Assembly: GCF_018777395.1 (NCBI RefSeq)
Contig: NZ_JAFJYC010000001.1
Location: forward strand, 806,001-870,000
DNA length: 64,000 nt
Reading direction: 5' to 3'
DNA from: Candidatus Sodalis endolongispinus
GTDB taxonomy: Bacteria; Pseudomonadota; Gammaproteobacteria; Enterobacterales; Enterobacteriaceae
The position numbers and the translations under genes were made by a program. This document shows positions 59,942 through 64,000 of this stretch, in pieces. Each line of letters begins with the position of its first letter. Position 1 is the first letter of the stretch. The notes beneath the pieces were generated by a model that worked only from the letters and a program-made list of their open reading frames with translations, made no database searches and was not told where the DNA came from.

Positions 59942-61657
59942 CGCGCCATCTCCGCCACCAGTTCACGCAAAAGAGAAGCCCCCTGCTCCGCCGGCACCAC
60001 CAGCTCAAGGAGCGTTGCCGCCCCCGCCGCCGGCTGCCGGCGCCAGACGGCGTCCAACATCGCCCGCAGCGCCCCCATGCTATCCGGCCGCTGATAATCC
60101 AAACCAAACAGCGCCGCCGCATGGCGGAAATCCACCTCCTGCGGCATGACATAATACGCCTGGCGCACCGGCGCCGGCAGCAGCGAGAAAATTTGGCCGC
60201 CGTTATTGTTCACCACTAAAATTACCACCGGCGCCGGGCAATGGCGAAATAACGCCAGGGAATTCATGTCGTACAGCGCCGATACGTCGCCCAGCAGCGC
60301 GAGCAGCGGCCTGGCGGTGGCCCGCGCCACTCCGGCGGCGGTGGCCAGCAGGCCGTCAATCCCGCTGGCACCCCGGTTGCCCCACACCGGATAACCGGCC
60401 GGCAGTTGCGCCAGCGCATCCGCAAGGCGGACGGTCAGACTATTGCCAAGCAAGACCCCACCCACCCGTGGGCAATAACGCCGGCAGCCGATAGGCCAGC
60501 CGCGCTTCGCAGACCGGCGCCGCGGCCCACGCCGCGTCAGCGGACCCGGCTTCGGCCGCCGGCAGCAGCGTCTGACTTACCCGCCTCGCGGCGACAGCGG
60601 CCAACTCCGCCAAAACCGGGGCCCAAGGGGGATTGGCGACGGCCGGATGCAACGTCAGCCATGGTTCGGCTGCGGCGAAGATACGCTGCCCGCGGTGATG
60701 GCCAGGATCCCGCCGGCCGGGCAGAGGATCCACCAGCCACAGCGCTTCGGCCGGACATTCTGCCTGCCAGGCCAGCAGACGCTTGCCGGTCAGACTGCTG
60801 CCGAACTGCACCACCAATTCCTCGCGGGCAAGTTCCGCCTGCGCCGCCTGCGCGTTAAGCCAAATGTCGGCATGGGGCAGCGGCTGCCCGGTATGGGACA
60901 GCCCATCGCCCAGCAACGGCCAGCCCAAGGTGCGCGCCCACTGCGCAATCGCGGCTCCCTGCGCGGCGTCGGTCCGGCCGGCGATCACTACGCCGCGGCG
61001 CCGGCGCCAGACCGGCCAGTCCGGCTCCGCTTGCAGTAACGGCGCCGTCGCGGCCTTGAGCCAGGGTTCACTGCTCTGCCACCAATCGCCGAGCGCCGGT
61101 GACCAATCATCCTCTTCGTCCTGGTCTACGCCATACAAGGGCTCCGCAAACGGGCAATTAATATGCACGCCGCCGTGGGGGACATCCGCCAGCAGCGCAT
61201 CCACGGCGCTCACCAGCCAGCGCGCCGGAATTGCCGGCGTCGGCCGCGGTAAATCCAGCGCGCCGACGGCGAAACCGGCAAACATGCCGGACTGGCGGAC
61301 AGCCTGATTGGCGCCGCAGTCGATAAGCTCCACCGGCCTGTCCGCGGTAAGCAGCACCAGCCGCTCGCCGGTCAGGCTGGCTTCAATCAAGGCCGGATAC
61401 AGATTGGCGGCGGCGGTACCCGAGGTGACAATGACCGCCACCGGCTGGCCGCTGGCTTTCGCCAGACCCAGCGCCAGATGGCCCAGCCCGCGCTCATCAA
61501 AATGAGAATGACGGGTCAGGCGCGGATGCGCTGCGGCGGCGAGCGTTAGCGGCGTCGAGCGCGATCCCGGCGCGATACAGACATGCCGTACGCCATGGCG
61601 AGTCAGGGTTTCCAGCAGTAGCGTCGCCCAGCGACGGTTAAACATAATTTCGGACAT
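59938..61657 (-). pseudogene. menD: SEPHCHC synthase MenD, frameshifted
   Basis: MenD is the ThDP enzyme that starts the committed branch of menaquinone synthesis. From ATG 61657 the frame follows E. coli Men[93 protein letters not shown] and [13 protein letters not shown]. At about 60465 an extra base in GGGTGGGTGGGG shifts the frame (ending GGWGLAWQ). The C-terminal ThDP domain ([63 protein letters not shown]) continues in the other frame. A single indel is the only lesion seen. Confidence 0.92.
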
Positions 61658-61738
61658 GATGGGCCTGGCGCTCAGGGGGTGAGGGTGACACCCCATTGTA
61701 AGTCCATTGTAAGAGCGGATATTGATATAAACACCGAT

Positions 61739-63027
61739 CTAGGTCGTTTGCTGCCCCCGCGTCTCGCCGGTGAAGAGTGATTGCAGACCGGCGGCTTTAT
61801 TCTCCACTTCCTGCCATTCTTGATCGGCATCGGATCCTTGCACAATACCGGCGCCGGCACAAAGCCAGATGTGCTGATCCGACACCCGGGCGCAGCGCCA
61901 CGCAAAACTCGCTCTCGTCGGCGGTCAGATAGCCCGCTGAACCGGCGTACCACTGGCGCGCGAAAGGTTCATGACGTCGGATAAACGCCGCAGTAGGCTG
62001 CAGCAGTGCCAGACAGCGGCTGTCGTCGGCGTGCTGCAAATCGCCCTGGATCACCCGGCGCAGATGCTGTACGGTGCGCATGGGGATGACTTCTGGGCCG
62101 CTGACATCCAGCGCCAGCGCCGCCTGCCGCAACCGCTGGCAGATATCGTCCACCACCAGCAGATTTTCACGCTGGTTTTTTTCATCCGCCATTAACCACG
62201 CCGCCTGCCGGCTGGCCTGCTGCGAGTCCGGGTCGCAGGCGACGGTGCCGGCCAAGGCTTCGGTATCCAAGCGGCGGCCGTGCCGGTGATATAACCGCTC
62301 CGGGCTGGATCCGAGAAAAGCGTCATGCGGCGACCAGGCCAGCAGATAATGGAAACAGCCGTGATTAACATGACGGCTCGCCGCCATCAGCGACAGCGGT
62401 GACGGCGGCAGGTCGACGCTTAGCGCGGAGCGGCGGGCCAGCACCACTTTATCCAGCCCGCCCTGGCCAAATTGCGCCAGCGCCTGCTGCACCAAGCGGC
62501 GCCACGCCGGTAAATCGGGCAGATGCGCTACGCCTGTAACCTTGGCCGTCAGCGGCGGCAGAGGCGCCGGCGCAGCGGGGCCGTGCGTCTCCAGCCAGGA
62601 GAGGAAATCGGCGGCATCCGCCGCAAGCGATGTTGCACTGCCCAGCGTCAGGATCACCTGATAACCTTCCCCCTGACGCCGCCAGCTCAGGCGCGGTAAG
62701 AACAGCGCGCTTTCCGCTACCTCCTCGCCGGCACCGAAAGCATTAAGCCCCCAAACTCGCAGATCCGGCGACGCCGGTTGCGCGGCAAGGAAACGCTGCG
62801 CCGCGTCGATACCGGCGAAGTGACGCACCGCAGCTCGCCACCTCTTCGTGGCCGTTGCGGTGCTGACAGTAGCATTGCGGATAAAGCGGCCAGGCATTGA
62901 GCCAATCCAGTAAGGGCACCGGGGCGCCGTCCGGCCAGGGCAGAACCAGCTGCCGAACACCGGGCGCCGCCGGTAGCAAATGGGCATTGAGGTGTTGCCG
63001 CAGGGTGGAGATAAGCAGTGACAGCAT
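61739..63027 (-). pseudogene. menF: Isochorismate synthase MenF, multiple lesions
   Basis: MenF converts chorismate to isochorismate for menaquinone. The N-terminal frame (MLSLLISTLRQHLNAHLL, LDWLNAWPLYPQCYCQHRNG) breaks near 62835. The main frame runs VRHFAGIDAAQRFL, DKVVLARRSALSVDL, SPHDAFLGSSPERLYHRHG, LDTEALAGTVACDP, ENLLVVDDICQRLR and RTVQHLRRVIQGDL. After LLQPTAA about 15 residues expected in the family are missing. Near 61880 a second shift is needed to reach the C-terminal [20 protein letters not shown] and [16 protein letters not shown], ending at 61739. The gene is clearly inactive. Confidence 0.9.
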
Positions 63028-63217
63028 AACGAACCGTTTATTTCAAAACCGGAATAATGAGAGGGATTATACGTATGGTGGCAGGTAAAACAAAACGCAC
63101 CGTTCACAACAGCAGGGATAAAAAAATGCGCAGGCCACGGTATCGTGACGCTGCGCAAATTCAGCGTGCGCTTGCGGGGGCAGCAGCGCGGGGCGCCGTC
63201 AATCCATCCGGCCGCCC

Positions 63218-63541
63218 TTAACGACGGGCCAGCAGCAGCCCTACAACCAACCCGACAGAGGCGCCGATGCCGACGCCGTGCCAGGGATTTTCCTGCACGT
63301 AATCATCCGCGGCGCTCACCGCCTGCCGGGCTTTCAGATAGTAGGTGTCGGACGCCTGACTCACCCGCGTTTTAACATCATCCAGCGCCTGCTGGGCGCG
63401 GGTCTTCAGCTCGACATATTTTTGATCGGTTTTATCGCCGGAATAAGCCAGGACTTCTTCCAGCGTTTCGGACAACAGCTGCACACCATCGTCAACATGT
63501 GTTTCGTGCGGCTGAAGGGGATCTTGAGGTGTAGTCATCAT
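63218..63541 (-). CDS. elaB: ElaB/YqjD/DUF883 family membrane-anchored protein
   Basis: A 107-residue protein with an extended helical region (VQLLSETLEEVLAYSGDKTD, KTRAQQALDDVKTRVSQA, VSAADDYVQENPWHGVG) and a C-terminal membrane helix (GIGASVGLVVGLLLARR). E. coli ElaB is an inner-membrane, ribosome-associated stress protein of stationary phase. GGAGA lies just before the ATG at 63541, and a second ATG follows directly. It lies between menF and nuoN. It is intact. Confidence 0.92.
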   Translation of the reverse strand: MMTTPQDPLQPHETHVDDGVQLLSETLEEVLAYSGDKTDQKYVELKTRAQQALDDVKTRVSQASDTYYLKARQAVSAADDYVQENPWHGVGIGASVGLVVGLLLARR

Positions 63542-63673
63542 TGTTCTCCGTGTTCTGATGAAGGGCGTCAGACTAACTATAGGCAAAAAATGCCCGTACC
63601 GGAGGACTATTCTCGCCGGAGCAATCCGAAAAATCGGGCTTGGGCTAATGATTATCGCCGTCAGGCGCACCAA

Positions 63674-63698
63674 CGCCGCGGGGTCACTCCCCGCGGCG
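63674..63698 (-). terminator. Hairpin downstream of nuoN
   Basis: A perfect 10-bp stem (CGCCGCGGGG with CCCCGCGGCG) and a TCACT loop lie five bases past the nuoN stop. There is no T run on the minus strand. It may terminate or protect the 3' end of the nuo operon transcript. Confidence 0.55.
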
Positions 63699-63703
63699 CT
63701 CGG

Positions 63704-64000
63704 TCAGAGAATGGGCTGCGCCAATTGCACCAGGGTAATGAGCGGCTGCGGATACAGCCCCAGCAGCAACACCAGCAGCGAGGAGATAAGCACCACCACA
63801 CCGCCGGCGGTCAGCGCCCAGTTTGAGGGCGTATCGCGGCGCAGATTTTCCGGCGGCGACAGGTAGAGGCTGACCATGATGCGCAGGTAGTAGAACAGCC
63901 CGATGGCGCTCCCGGCAACGACCGCGCCGGTCAACCAGCCCAGGTGGCTATTCACGCCCAGCGCAATGACGTAGAACTTGCCGATAAAGCCAAGGGTCAT
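63704..64000 (-). CDS. nuoN: NADH-quinone oxidoreductase subunit N, C-terminal part (start outside window)
   Basis: The last 98 or so residues of NuoN, an antiporter-like membrane subunit of respiratory complex I. The segment [19 protein letters not shown] is the conserved loop, followed by helices [20 protein letters not shown] and [20 protein letters not shown]. It aligns without gaps to E. coli NuoN, from memory. The frame continues beyond the window edge. It is the last gene of the nuo operon, and complex I therefore seems to be kept. Confidence 0.95.
   Translation of the reverse strand: MTLGFIGKFYVIALGVNSHLGWLTGAVVAGSAIGLFYYLRIMVSLYLSPPENLRRDTPSNWALTAGGVVVLISSLLVLLLGLYPQPLITLVQLAQPIL

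Overview
The window looks like the chromosome of a Sodalis-type gammaproteobacterial symbiont. The genes are clearly enterobacterial (valS, dusA, yejKLM, the ompC-rcs-gyrA-ubiG-nrdAB-yfaE block, the men cluster, elaB, nuoN). A large share of them carry one or a few recent inactivating lesions: single in-frame stops or one-base frameshifts, with the rest of the frame still highly recognisable. Several copies of one IS2-like element sit at the junctions between blocks that are far apart in E. coli. This pattern is typical of a bacterium in the early phase of host restriction. The organism name is an inference.

Layout: 1-924 is the 3' end of valS, followed by remnants of an acetyltransferase (yjgM-like) and of a phage Mom-like gene cut by an IS2-like copy (1823-3066). 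The qor-pspG-...-dusA block follows (3051-10297), with a decayed hydantoinase/DUF917 cluster and a PAS/LuxR regulator inserted between pspG and dusA. Two inverted partial IS copies (10939-12785) then cut yejK. Next come yejL, yejM and tRNA-Pro(GGG). Immediately downstream of the tRNA lies a sugar-acid-type catabolic cluster (15602-23676: two enolase-superfamily enzymes, two MFS carriers, SDR, DHDPS-like aldolase, HbpS-like protein), partly intact and partly decayed. From 24 to 32 kb there is a series of single genes, mostly broken (yedK-like, LysE/RhtB, ddlA, cbl, an ABC binding protein, a GST), plus intact pagP and two very small membrane-protein ORFs.

From 32.6 to 50.8 kb the order follows E. 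coli: an OmpC/OmpF-type porin, rcsD, rcsB, rcsC (all three rcs genes broken), gyrA, ubiG, nrdA, nrdB, yfaE. Between yfaE and the men region is an A+T-rich insertion. It encodes a probable type III secretion effector: a WEK-type translocation signal, leucine-rich repeats, then an 11-residue-repeat coiled coil in place of the usual ligase domain. The gene carries two one-base losses in poly-A tracts and is cut by a fourth IS fragment. That fragment is fused in frame to an MFS transporter. The window ends with yfaY (cinA-like), menE-C-B-H-D-F (menE, menD and menF frameshifted), elaB and the 3' end of nuoN.

Functionally, core replication, nucleotide and respiratory genes are kept (gyrA, nrdAB-yfaE, ubiG, nuoN). 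Envelope-stress signalling (Rcs), menaquinone synthesis, sulfur regulation (cbl), ddlA and accessory catabolism are being lost. The most novel element is the LRR/coiled-coil effector gene at 51205-52745.
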